Shown here piece after piece: positions 34,788 to 44,685 of a DNA stretch of 64,000 bases. This DNA is from Promicromonospora sp. AC04 (GTDB taxonomy: Bacteria > Actinomycetota > Actinomycetes > Actinomycetales > Cellulomonadaceae): the NCBI RefSeq assembly GCF_003058225.1, contig NZ_QBUG01000001.1, positions 744,001 to 808,000 on the forward strand, given 5' to 3'. The position numbers and the translations under genes are program-made. Under the pieces are notes generated by a model. The model saw only the letters and a list, made by a program, of their open reading frames with translations, had not been told where the DNA came from and did no database searches. How positions within the stretch are numbered: the stretch's first letter is position 1; every line of letters starts with the position of its first letter.

Positions 34788-35438
34788 TCAGGCCCCGAGC
34801 TCGGCCAGCCGGTCGCGGGCCGCCCGCACCGCCTGGCGGGTGGTCGCGATCTCGTCCGGGGACGCGTTGACCTCCACCCGCTGCTCCAGGGCGCGCACGA
34901 ACAGGGCCAGCGCCTCGCCGAGGAACGGCCGCGCCTGGCCGGCGTGCACCTCGAGCGCCTGGTCGTACCGGCACTTGCCCCAGTGCTGCAGTGCGAAGAA
35001 CTCGAGCCGGCGCGCATACTCGATGCTCGCGGCGTGCTCCCCGTGGTAGTGCGCAGCCTCCAGAGCCAGCCCGAACAGCAGGTCCGCCTCCGAGAACCGG
35101 TGCCACCACTGCAGCACGTGGGCGAGCCGGAGCAGGGGCGCGACGGCGCCGAGGGGCACCTCGGCGGCGTGTGAGTGAGCAGCCGCCGCGCCGTCCCCCG
35201 GCCCGCCGTTCAGGCTGACGGCGAGCCACCCGAGTCGCTCGGCCTCGGCCAGCTCGGCCTCGGGGTCGTCCGCCTCCGGCGCGAGCGCGCGGGTGAGCGG
35301 GACTCGCACGGCGAGCGTCCCGGGCGCGTCGCTGTCGGGGCTGTCCGCCAGCTCGGCGAGGTACGCCTGGGCGGCCGGGACGTCGTCGAACACCTCGTGC
35401 AGGGTGACCGGGTCGAGGTAGTGCGCGGGCAGATCCAC
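34788..35438 (-). CDS. Hypothetical protein, TPR-like helical
   Basis: 216 residues. GTG 35438 is chosen as it follows GGAGGA by 4 nt; a longer frame from 35507 lacks support. The C-terminal half (LLRLAHVLQWWHRFSEADLL then FGLALEAAHYHGE, YARRLEFFALQHWGKCRYDQ, LALFVRALEQRVE) is a set of amphipathic helices resembling tetratricopeptide-type repeats. The N-terminal half is acidic. This family is found next to glbO/thioesterase genes in other actinobacteria as far as I recall; no activity is known. Confidence 0.6.
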   Translation of the reverse strand: MDLPAHYLDPVTLHEVFDDVPAAQAYLAELADSPDSDAPGTLAVRVPLTRALAPEADDPEAELAEAERLGWLAVSLNGGPGDGAAAAHSHAAEVPLGAVAPLLRLAHVLQWWHRFSEADLLFGLALEAAHYHGEHAASIEYARRLEFFALQHWGKCRYDQALEVHAGQARPFLGEALALFVRALEQRVEVNASPDEIATTRQAVRAARDRLAELGA

Positions 35439-35575
35439 CGTTCCTCCGTGTCCGGGACCAAGGCGGATGAACCTACCAATTCGGACACGCTGAGAACCAC
35501 TCAGCACGGACTATGCCGCGGCGAGTGATTTCTCCTGTTGCCAAACGCTGAAGCCGGCCGGGGGAAGATAGGCGC

Positions 35576-36076
35576 ATGACACGCCTCCACGTCCCCGTCA
35601 CGCTGCGCTGGTCCGACCTGGACGCCTACGCCCACGTCAACAACGTGGCGATGTTCCGCCTGCTGGAGGACGCCCGGATCACCGCCTTCTGGCTGCACCC
35701 CGAGGCACCGGAGGGCGAGGCCTGGCCGACGGCGGTGGTCCCCACCGGCCCCGACGCCGACTCGCACACCCTCGTGGCCGGCCAGCGCATCGAGTACCTG
35801 CGCCCGCTGCTGTTCACCCGGACGCCGGTGCGCGTGGAGATGTGGCTCGGCCGGATCGGCGGCGCTAGCGCGGAGGTCTGCTATGAGGTGCACGACGGCG
35901 CCGCCGGCATGGCGAAGACCGGCCCGACGTCGGGCGGCGATCCCTACGCCCGCGCGACCACCACGCTCGTGTTCGTCGACGCCGCCACGGACCGGCCGCG
36001 CCGGCTCACCGAGGCGGAACGCCTCGCGTGGAAGGGATTCGAGGAGGACCCGATCACGTTCCGCCACCGCGGCTGA
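35576..36076 (+). CDS. Hotdog-fold acyl-CoA thioesterase (YbgC/FadM-like)
   Basis: 166 residues. RWSDLDAYAHVNNVAMFRLL has the catalytic Asp (Asp16) of the 4-hydroxybenzoyl-CoA thioesterase family. IEYLRPLLFTRTPVRVEMWL is the second strand pair. A GGGGAAGA ribosome site precedes the ATG. In M. tuberculosis the homologous gene Rv2475c lies next to ettA (Rv2477c). Here about 6 kb of dynamin and kinase-like genes lie between. The physiological substrate is unknown. Confidence 0.88.
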   Translation: MTRLHVPVTLRWSDLDAYAHVNNVAMFRLLEDARITAFWLHPEAPEGEAWPTAVVPTGPDADSHTLVAGQRIEYLRPLLFTRTPVRVEMWLGRIGGASAEVCYEVHDGAAGMAKTGPTSGGDPYARATTTLVFVDAATDRPRRLTEAERLAWKGFEEDPITFRHRG

Positions 36077-36083
36077 CCCAGGT

Positions 36084-36147
36084 TTGTTGTGGGCGTGATC
36101 GTTGCGCTAGAGCGGGCACAGGGGCGCAACGATCACGCCCACAGCAA
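36084..36147. terminator. 24-bp inverted repeat between convergent genes; shares sequence with 580-648
   Basis: Arms 36084-36107 and 36124-36147 are complementary over 24 bp with one wobble; the loop is 16 nt. The stem sequence TTGTGGGCGTGATCGTTGCG matches the stem at 580-648 in most positions. It lies between the thioesterase stop and the last dynamin-like gene. Confidence 0.75.
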
Positions 36148-36156
36148 GGGTGCCGG

Positions 36157-37950
36157 TCAGCTCGCGGCGACCGTCGCCGCCGTCCGGCAGCTCGCGAGCT
36201 GGGCCATCTCCTCCGCCACGGGCTGCCGGACCAGCCGGTCCGCGACCTTGCCAACCGACTGCCGGAGCCGTCGCCGGGCGGCCATCGCCCGTCGCCGGGC
36301 GCCGAGGGCGCCGAACACGCGGCAGACCAGGGCGAGCAGGAGGCCGAGCGCGAGCCCGCCCAGCACCATGAGCGTGGGCCACGGGATCCGGAACGGGTCG
36401 ACGCCGAGGCCCTCGCCGGAGCCGGGCTCCGGTGCCCCCGGGAACACGACGCCGTCGCCGCCCGACCAGGTCGGCAGGGTCAGCACGGGCGTCGGCAGGG
36501 GCGGGAGCTGCAGGTACGCGAAGCCGAACAGCACGGCCAGCCACAGCAGGCCCGCGACCACCACGACCACGAGGGACCACTGCACGAAGTTGACCAGCGA
36601 CCACCACATCGGGCGGCGGGACGCCTCGACGCGGGTGGCGGCCACTGCCTGGTCGAGGGCGTCGGGCAGCTGGTCGATGCCCGCCTGCCCGCGCGAGCGC
36701 GCCGCCAGGACCCACGGGTCCGCGACCCCGCGCGTCACCTCCTCGACGTAGCGCCGCACGGCCGAGGCCGCGGTGGACCGCACCGCCGGCCGCGCCGTCG
36801 GCAGCGACGTGCGCACCAGGTCCTCCCGGCCCGACGGCGCCCGGTGCTCCCGGTCCGTCGAGCGCAGCCCGAGCCGCCGCAGCGGGTCCTTGCGCAGGCG
36901 CCCGACCCAGCGGGTAAGCGGCCAGCCGGTCGCCGCCCGGGCGTCGCGCCGGGCGGAGGCGCGGACCGCGCCCACCACCGTCGGCACGCCCGCGGCATTC
37001 TCCAGGGCCGCCACCAGCTCGCCCCGGGCCTGGTTCCCCGTGCGCGACGGCGGCGGCGTGCCGCACTCGTCGACGATCTTCTGCGCCACCGCCCGCTCGT
37101 CCGCGGCGAGCCGGGCCGTCGCGGCCTCCCGCTTGATCGCGGCGATGCGGAGCAGGTCGCGGAGCTGGTCCATGCCCTGCCCGGTCTTGGCGGACACGGC
37201 GAGCACCCGCGCCCCCTCCAGGCCGTCGTCGGCCACTATCCGCTTGAGGTCCGCGACCATCGCGGACGTCTCGTCGGGCGTGAGGCGGTCAGCCTGGTTG
37301 AGCGCCACGACCACCACCTCGGCGCGGCCCGCAAGCGGCCGCAGGAAGCCCTCGTGCAGGGCGGCGTCCGCGTACTTCTGCGGGTCCACGACCCAGACCA
37401 GCAGGTCGGCGCGCTGCACCAAGCGCTCGGCGCGCGTGCGGTGCTCGGTCACTATCGAGTCGTGGTCGGGCAGGTCCAGCAGCACCAGTCCGGTGGCGTC
37501 CCCCGCCGGCGTCCGACGGCGGAACGGCCCGCGGCTTCCGCTGGTCGCGCCGGTCGAGACCCCGACTTCGGCCGGCTCAACCCGCGCATCGGTCTCGACG
37601 GGTTCGGTCGCCGCAGCCACGTGGTGCCGCCGTCCGACCTCCAGCCAGTCCAGGAGCGGGTCAGCGCCCTCGCCCCAGACCGCGGCCATCGCGTGCGACG
37701 TCGTGGGACGCCGCACGCCGGGCTGCGCGATCGCAAGACCCGCCACCGCGTTCAGCACCGACGACTTGCCCGACCCGGTGGCGCCCGCCAGCGCCACGAC
37801 GGTGTGCTCCGCGGACAGGCCACCGCGCTCGCGCGCCCTGGTCACGACGGCGCGCGCCTCGTCCAGCAGCGCGGGCTCGATGCGGCCCTCCGCGGCCTGG
37901 ATCGCGGTGTCGAGGGCCGTGGTGCGGTCGGCCAGGTCGAGCCGGCTCAC
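36157..37950 (-). CDS. Dynamin-like GTPase, type 2, with C-terminal TM segments (pair 2, second gene)
   Basis: 597 residues. The GTPase domain shows P-loop GATGSGKSS (56-64), switch RRPTTSHAMA, G3 LVLLDLPDHDS and G4 ALNQAD. SAKT serves as G5. After a linker of helices come two to three strongly hydrophobic segments (about 445-475 and 530-552) with a Pro-rich extracytoplasmic loop between, then a basic tail. This matches bacterial dynamin-like/YfjP-type proteins, which remodel or tether membranes. The GTG start overlaps the stop of the upstream GTPase gene by 4 nt. It is close in sequence to the GTPase at 44686-46266. Confidence 0.85.
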   Translation of the reverse strand: MSRLDLADRTTALDTAIQAAEGRIEPALLDEARAVVTRARERGGLSAEHTVVALAGATGSGKSSVLNAVAGLAIAQPGVRRPTTSHAMAAVWGEGADPLLDWLEVGRRHHVAAATEPVETDARVEPAEVGVSTGATSGSRGPFRRRTPAGDATGLVLLDLPDHDSIVTEHRTRAERLVQRADLLVWVVDPQKYADAALHEGFLRPLAGRAEVVVVALNQADRLTPDETSAMVADLKRIVADDGLEGARVLAVSAKTGQGMDQLRDLLRIAAIKREAATARLAADERAVAQKIVDECGTPPPSRTGNQARGELVAALENAAGVPTVVGAVRASARRDARAATGWPLTRWVGRLRKDPLRRLGLRSTDREHRAPSGREDLVRTSLPTARPAVRSTAASAVRRYVEEVTRGVADPWVLAARSRGQAGIDQLPDALDQAVAATRVEASRRPMWWSLVNFVQWSLVVVVVAGLLWLAVLFGFAYLQLPPLPTPVLTLPTWSGGDGVVFPGAPEPGSGEGLGVDPFRIPWPTLMVLGGLALGLLLALVCRVFGALGARRRAMAARRRLRQSVGKVADRLVRQPVAEEMAQLASCRTAATVAAS

Positions 37951-39989
37951 CGGTCACCCTCCCCGAACAGCCGCCTCCAGAAGCCCTTCTTGCCCGTGCC
38001 TTCGGCCAGGTCGGTGCGCCCGTCCGAGAGGTTCTCGCTGGTTGCCCCGGCACGGACGCCGCGCAGCCCGCGACTCTCCGTGAGGCCCTCGGCAGGCGCC
38101 ACGGCGTCCACCCGCGAGCCCCGCTCCGCCGAGGCGGCGGAGGCGACGGCGGCGGCCGCGACGCGCAGGCCGGCCCCGCCCGCCTCCGCTGAGCCGAGGG
38201 CGTCGAGCTGCGCCGTGTACCGGGCGGCCTGCCCGTCCATCACGGCCTGGATGCGGGCACGCAGCCGGTCGCGGGCCTGCACGGCCAGGCGCCGCACGGC
38301 GTCCTCGCCGAACACCGCCTCCAGCAGGCGCTGGGCCAGCACCGCCGATCCGCCGGCTATGCCGACCTCGATGCCGGTGAGACCGCCCGTCGAGGCGAAC
38401 ACGAAGATCATCAGCGCCACGCCAAGGCCGTTCACGCCGAACGACAGTGCGCGGGCCTTGCCCCGCTTCGACTCGCCCTGCTCGCGCACGAGCCCCAGGA
38501 CGTCGCCCTGCCAGCCGCGGATCTGCCCGCCCACCTCGGCACGCAGCGCCGCCGGCGTCCGCGACAGCTCCAGGCCCTCCAGGAGCGCCGCGCCCGCGGC
38601 GTCGCCCCGCCACCCCTCGTACGACCGCTCGGCGGCGTCCTCGGCGGCGTCCAGCACCACCGACTCCAGACCGTGGGCGATGGCCTGCTCGACCTGGGGC
38701 GCCTCCTTGGGCCTGCCGCGGAAGAACGCGGCGACCGCGTCCCGGAACCGGCCGATGCCCTCCTCGATCGCGCGGAAGAACTCGCCGGTGCCCACGAAGT
38801 CCTGCCAGCGGGCGAGCACCTCGCCGCGCAGCAGCGCGCCGTCCGACGTCGCCGCCGCCACGTGCGCCACCGCGTCCGCGTAGGCGCGGTCCACGACGTG
38901 GCGCAGCCGGACGTCGGCGGCCTGCTGCGCGTCCGCGGCGTCGGCCAGCTCGGCCGCCCGCACCACGAGGGAGTCCACCACGCCGTCGCGGGTCGCGGCG
39001 ATGACCCGCCGGCGGGCGTCCGCGTCACCACCCAGCCCGGTGAGCCAGCGCGACACCTCCGAGACGGCGTCCTCGGGCAGCATCCCGTCGGTCAGGTCGG
39101 ACTCGGGGATGACGAACAGCGGGCTGTCGGCCAGGCCGTGCTCCACCATCATGTCCCGCAGGTCGTCCGCGGTGGCCTCGGCGCCCGGGTCCACGCGGTC
39201 CAGCACCATCGCGACCTGCGCCTTCCGGGCCGCGGCCTGCAGCAGCAGGTCCCACGGCACCGCGTCGGCGTAGCGCGCCGCCGTCGTGACGAACAGCCAC
39301 AGGTCCGCCGCCCCGAGCAGCTGCGCCGCGAGCTCGCGGTTGGCGGTGTCGACGGAGTCGATGTCCGGCGCGTCCAGCAGCGCCAGGCCCTTCGGCAGCG
39401 AGTCGCTCGGCACGAGGCGCAGGGTGCGCGACGGTTCCGACGGCGAGCCGCCGCCCTGCGCCGGGCCGTGCCCGCCGCTCCCGGGCGACATCCCGCCCGA
39501 CGGCCTGCTGCCCGACGCCGTCACGCGCGCCATCCCCGGCAGCACCCGGTCCGTGGAGAACCAGCGACCGTCCAGCGGGTGGTGCACCAGCACCGGCGCC
39601 CTCGTGGTGGGCCGCAGCACGCCCGGCTGCGTCACCCGCTCCCCCAGCACCGAGTTCACGAGGGTCGACTTGCCCGCGCCCGTCGACCCGCCGACCACGA
39701 CGAGCAGCGGCGCCTTCTGCGCGCGCAGCCGCGGCAGCAGGTAGTCGTCGAGCTGGTCCGTCGCCCGGCGCAGGTCCGTGCGCGCAGTCGCCACGCCCGC
39801 CGTCTCCAGCGGCAGCCGCAGCGCACCGAGCTTGGCCCGGAGCACCTCCAGCGCGCCCATCAGGCCGGACTCGTCGTCGGGCTCGGCGACGATCGCGGCG
39901 GGCGTCGGGGGCCGTCCGGCGCGCTGCCATGAGCCCGCGTCCACGTTCGGTACGCCGAGCGCCGCGTCGTCGTCCGGCTTGTCGGTCAT
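37947..39989 (-). CDS. Dynamin-like GTPase, type 1 (pair 2, first gene)
   Basis: 680 residues. A disordered N-terminus (1-45) is followed by a helix and DQLDDYLLPRLRAQKAPL just before the P-loop GGSTGAGKST (100-109). Further motifs are switch LRPTTRAPV, G3 LLDAPDIDS, LWLFVTTAARYADAVPW, and LDRVD for G4. Long helical regions follow, then two hydrophobic segments (about 515-560; FGVNGLGVALMIFVFASTGG) and a charged C-terminus. Pairs of type 1 and type 2 dynamin-like GTPases encoded together are known from Streptomyces (DynA/DynB, which act at sporulation septa). ATG 39989 is the natural start. The gene is preceded by two kinase-like genes on the same strand. Confidence 0.85.
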   Translation of the reverse strand: MTDKPDDDAALGVPNVDAGSWQRAGRPPTPAAIVAEPDDESGLMGALEVLRAKLGALRLPLETAGVATARTDLRRATDQLDDYLLPRLRAQKAPLLVVVGGSTGAGKSTLVNSVLGERVTQPGVLRPTTRAPVLVHHPLDGRWFSTDRVLPGMARVTASGSRPSGGMSPGSGGHGPAQGGGSPSEPSRTLRLVPSDSLPKGLALLDAPDIDSVDTANRELAAQLLGAADLWLFVTTAARYADAVPWDLLLQAAARKAQVAMVLDRVDPGAEATADDLRDMMVEHGLADSPLFVIPESDLTDGMLPEDAVSEVSRWLTGLGGDADARRRVIAATRDGVVDSLVVRAAELADAADAQQAADVRLRHVVDRAYADAVAHVAAATSDGALLRGEVLARWQDFVGTGEFFRAIEEGIGRFRDAVAAFFRGRPKEAPQVEQAIAHGLESVVLDAAEDAAERSYEGWRGDAAGAALLEGLELSRTPAALRAEVGGQIRGWQGDVLGLVREQGESKRGKARALSFGVNGLGVALMIFVFASTGGLTGIEVGIAGGSAVLAQRLLEAVFGEDAVRRLAVQARDRLRARIQAVMDGQAARYTAQLDALGSAEAGGAGLRVAAAAVASAASAERGSRVDAVAPAEGLTESRGLRGVRAGATSENLSDGRTDLAEGTGKKGFWRRLFGEGDR

Positions 39990-40054
39990 GGCGCACAGTC
40001 TGCCGCAGAAGCGCAGGTCAGGCGCGCCCGTGGGGTGACGGTGAGGTGAAAGGG

Positions 40055-40999
40055 TCAGCTGCCGAGACGCGTGCGCAACCAGTAGAGGGCGGCGTGCGCC
40101 ACCTCGCGCTGGACGGCGCGGCCGTGCGGCACGCCGCGCTCCGGCGGCCGCATCGACTCGAGCACCAGGGCCCCCGCGACGACCGTCACTGCGCAGGTGA
40201 GCGCCTCGGGGTCGACGTCGGGCAGCGGGTGCCGGTCCAGGACCACCTCGGGCGGCGGTGCGCCGTCGACCCGCAGGTACGGCAGCAGCAGGACGACGTC
40301 GAGGAACGACGCGCCGTGGGACGGCATGAACCAGTCGACCGCATGGGCGCTGGTCGCGTCCCAGCCGTGGTCGGTGATCAGGATCGACTCCCGGCTGAGC
40401 GCGCCGTGCACCAGGTTCTTGCCGGACATCGCCTCGCCGGCGTAGCTCGCGATGTCGGCGAGGTGGTCGATCTTGTCGGACAGCCACGGCGTGAAGGCGG
40501 ACAGGCCGACGGGGCGCATCGCGGCGATCGTGGCCCAGGCGCCGACGTCCAGCACGTCGAGCGCGTCGGGCAGGTCCGCGGGCGCCTCGCTCGTACCGAT
40601 CTGGATGGCGAGCTCGACGGCCGCGGCGAGGTCCCCGTCGTCCCAGGGATCGTGCGGCGGGCGGATGGGCTCGTTGTGATAGCCCAGCACCACCCAGCGG
40701 CCGGCCCCGGGGAGCACCTCGTCGACGGACCACTCGAGCGCAAGGCTCGGCACCTCGTCGGGCAGGATCGCCACGAAGGCCGCCTCGGCGGCCATCCGGT
40801 CCTGAGTCAGCGGGGCCTCCGGCCCCACCGCTCGAACGATCGCCCGGCCCGACGCCGTCTGCAGCACCTCCAGCTGGCCGGACAGCTCGGTCCCGGTCAG
40901 CGGGGCGGAGCCGATCACCCGTCCTCCCATGGTCTCGCTGACCCGGGAACGGACAGAGGGGGGTAGATCGGACCATGCCGGCCGCCGCACAGCGCTCAT
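40055..40999 (-). CDS. Kinase-fold protein without the catalytic Asp (tandem copy 2)
   Basis: 314 residues. The fold resembles aminoglycoside-phosphotransferase/maltokinase-like enzymes. N-lobe beta strands (GQLEVLQTASGRAIVRAVG) are followed by a hinge (WSVDEVLPGAGRWVVLGY) and the catalytic-loop equivalent LVHGALSRESILI. In active members this reads HGDxxxxN; here Asp is Ala and Asn is Ser. The metal-site equivalent AVDWFMPSHGASFLD keeps the Asp. It is clearly homologous to the next gene upstream, with the same start (PAWSDLPPSVRSRV) and end (HAALYWLRTRLGS). ATG 40999 is inferred from that alignment. The gap to the type 1 GTPase gene is 65 bp, so they are probably one operon. Confidence 0.65.
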   Translation of the reverse strand: MSAVRRPAWSDLPPSVRSRVSETMGGRVIGSAPLTGTELSGQLEVLQTASGRAIVRAVGPEAPLTQDRMAAEAAFVAILPDEVPSLALEWSVDEVLPGAGRWVVLGYHNEPIRPPHDPWDDGDLAAAVELAIQIGTSEAPADLPDALDVLDVGAWATIAAMRPVGLSAFTPWLSDKIDHLADIASYAGEAMSGKNLVHGALSRESILITDHGWDATSAHAVDWFMPSHGASFLDVVLLLPYLRVDGAPPPEVVLDRHPLPDVDPEALTCAVTVVAGALVLESMRPPERGVPHGRAVQREVAHAALYWLRTRLGS

Positions 41000-41065
41000 G
41001 GCCGGAGTGTGCCCAACTGGGCTTTCACCCGCAAACCACAATCCGTATGGCGCGAATTCCTCCGG

Positions 41066-42019
41066 TCAGAAACCGAGCCGGGTCTGCAGCCACGACACGG
41101 CCGCCCGGGCCAGCCGGTGCTGGTAGGAACGCAGCTCCGGCATGTCGGTCGGCGGCGCGTCCATCGACGACTTCAGGTAGTGGCCGGCAAGCACCGCGAT
41201 CCAGCAGGTCACGGCGTCCTGCTCCGTGCCGGGCGGCAGGCCGTACCTGCGCAGCGTGGCCTCCGGCGGCGGGCCGTCGTTCGTCCGGGCGTGCAGCAGC
41301 ATCGAGACGAGGTCGAGGTACGGCGCCCCGGCGCTGCCCCGGATCCAGTCGACCACCAGCGCATCGTCGCCCGGCATCGCGGGCAGCAGGACGTTCTGCA
41401 CCCGCAGCGCACCGTGCTGCAGGCTCTTGCCGGCTATCGCTTGCGGGGCGTGCGAGGCGATCTCCGCGAGACCCTCCAGCCGGTTGGCGAGCCACGGCGA
41501 GTGGTTCGCGAGGCCCGCGGGCCGCTTGTCCGCGAGGAACTCCCACGAGTCCGTGGGGAACACCTTCTCCTCCGGCAGGAACATCGGGTCGTCGGGCGCC
41601 TCGATCTCGCCGAGCCCGCGCACGACCTTGACCATCGCCGCGACGTCCTCCTCCGGCCAGGACAGGTCGATCGGCCGCACCTTCTTCGTCATCGAGTAGC
41701 CGACCACCACCCAGGTGCCGAGGTTCGGCAGGACCTCGTCGATCGACCACAGGAGCTCCGGGTGGGGAGCGGCGGCGGGCAGCAACGGCGAGAGCGCGAT
41801 CTCCTGCCGCAGGAAGTTCAGCGGACCGGGCTGCTCCGTGCCGAGCGCCTTCACGAAGGCATGCCCCTTGGACGTCTGCACCTCGAACTGGGCGGTGGGC
41901 AGCAGTCCGGAGTCGTCCGGATGCCTGGCGGCGATCACGCGGGCGCCGAACAGGTCGGTCATGCGGTCTCGCAGCGGCGGCGGAAGGTCACGCCACCCGG
42001 GCCGTAGGGCAGGGCTCAC
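41066..42019 (-). CDS. Kinase-fold protein without the catalytic Asp (tandem copy 1)
   Basis: 317 residues, homologous to the gene 66 bp downstream along its whole length (start RPGWRDLPPPLRDRM, end RAAVSWLQTRLGF). N-lobe: LPTAQFEVQTSKGHAFVKAL with the usual Lys position present. The hinge is LLWSIDEVLPNLGTWVVVGY, and the catalytic-loop equivalent is LQHGALRVQNVLL, where the Asp is Ala but Asn is kept. The DFG-like segment is LVVDWIRGSAGAPYLD. Start GTG 42019 is chosen by alignment with its paralogue; longer in-frame sequence is not protein-like. Either a pseudokinase or an enzyme of altered chemistry. Confidence 0.65.
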   Translation of the reverse strand: MSPALRPGWRDLPPPLRDRMTDLFGARVIAARHPDDSGLLPTAQFEVQTSKGHAFVKALGTEQPGPLNFLRQEIALSPLLPAAAPHPELLWSIDEVLPNLGTWVVVGYSMTKKVRPIDLSWPEEDVAAMVKVVRGLGEIEAPDDPMFLPEEKVFPTDSWEFLADKRPAGLANHSPWLANRLEGLAEIASHAPQAIAGKSLQHGALRVQNVLLPAMPGDDALVVDWIRGSAGAPYLDLVSMLLHARTNDGPPPEATLRRYGLPPGTEQDAVTCWIAVLAGHYLKSSMDAPPTDMPELRSYQHRLARAAVSWLQTRLGF

Positions 42020-42267
42020 TGCGGCATCTTGTCGAAGATGTCCAGTTGCAGCAAGGATTACATGTGTATTCACCCGATCTGCGGCGGCCCGACCGCCACG
42101 CCGAGCCGCGGGTCTCATCCATCCGGTCGCCGAGCCGAAGGTTGGTCGTCCATCACGGGCCAGATCGACCAGCAGATCTCGGTTCGACGCAGCGATGGAC
42201 CGACAGGTTTCGGGTCGTGGTGGTTCTCGTGACCGGACTCTTGGTCCGGTCACGAGAACCAGCGTCG
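42020..42267. other. Intergenic region between ettA and the kinase-like genes
   Basis: 248 bp with no gene. It is less GC-rich near 42030-42070 (AAGATGTCCAGTTGCAGCAA), where the promoter of the kinase-like/GTPase operon is expected on the minus strand, but no box is convincing. The part next to ettA holds its terminator hairpin. Confidence 0.5.
42221..42261 (-). terminator. Terminator hairpin of ettA
   Basis: TGGTTCTCGTGACCGGAC (42221-42238) pairs perfectly with 42244-42261 over 18 bp around a 5-nt loop. It starts 7 nt after the ettA stop codon on the minus strand, and no U-tract follows. Confidence 0.8.
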
Positions 42268-43950
<1,683 letters not shown>

Positions 43951-44014
43951 TGCCTGTGTTCCACCGTTCACAGAAGGTACGTCGGATAGGTGCGCTCACG
44001 CCGAGTCATGAGGT

Positions 44015-44061
44015 GCGGGTGCCGGGAGAGCGTCCGCGTAGGTAGGTCTCCCGGCACCCGC
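44015..44061 (-). terminator. Terminator hairpin after the SSB gene
   Basis: GCGGGTGCCGGGAGA (44015-44029) is perfectly complementary to 44047-44061 (15 bp) with a 17-nt loop. It lies between the ssb stop and the ettA start on the minus strand. Confidence 0.7.
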
Positions 44062-44088
44062 GGACCGCGGAGCACGACTGGCACCAGC

Positions 44089-44631
44089 CTACGCGGTCAC
44101 CAGCTCGCGCTGCCCGACGCCGGTGTGGTCGCCCGCGTCATCCTCGTCACCCTGGGCACCGGCACCGCTCCCGTCGGGCTCCAGCACATCGAGCCCGAAC
44201 GGGTCGGCGTCGCCCGCCGACACCGCGACGAGCTCGCCGCTGCCGCCCGGGGCGCCGTCCGGGACCGTGTCGTGGCGCACCACCCGCGTGAACGCCACCC
44301 TCCCGCGGGTTGCGTCGACGCCGATCGCCGACGCGTTGACCACCAGCCCCATCCGCGACTCGCCCTCCGGGCCGGTCCACTCGTCGACCTCGAGCCGGCC
44401 CGAGACGACCACCGGGTCCCCCATGTGCACCGAGTCGACCACGTTCAGCGCGGCCGCCCGCCACGCCTTGACCGTGAACCACAGCGTCGGGCCGTCAGCC
44501 CAGTCACCGTTCTCGTTCCTGCGGCGCCGGGTGCTGGCCACGCGGAACGTGGTCCACTCGGTCCCCTTGGAGATGTGCAGTGCCGGAGTATTGCCGACAT
44601 TGCCGGACACAGTCACCATGACATCGTTCAT
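44089..44631 (-). CDS. Single-stranded DNA-binding protein, paralogue SsbB-like
   Basis: 180 residues. The OB-fold starts MNDVMVTVSGNVGNTPALHI and continues EWTTFRVASTRRRRNENGDW and TLWFTVKAWRAAALN, which are classic SSB features with the aromatic residues. The tail (about 115-180) is acidic but ends GQRELVTA, so the usual acidic DxxDDxPF tip that recruits repair proteins is missing. It is therefore probably the accessory SSB, as for Rv2478c of M. tuberculosis, rather than the essential replicative one. ATG 44631 follows AGGAGG. Confidence 0.85.
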   Translation of the reverse strand: MNDVMVTVSGNVGNTPALHISKGTEWTTFRVASTRRRRNENGDWADGPTLWFTVKAWRAAALNVVDSVHMGDPVVVSGRLEVDEWTGPEGESRMGLVVNASAIGVDATRGRVAFTRVVRHDTVPDGAPGGSGELVAVSAGDADPFGLDVLEPDGSGAGAQGDEDDAGDHTGVGQRELVTA

Positions 44632-44685
44632 GCGGTCCTCCTGAGTTGTCACGGACCGGCCCCAGCGGCCGGCCCGTACCCAGCA

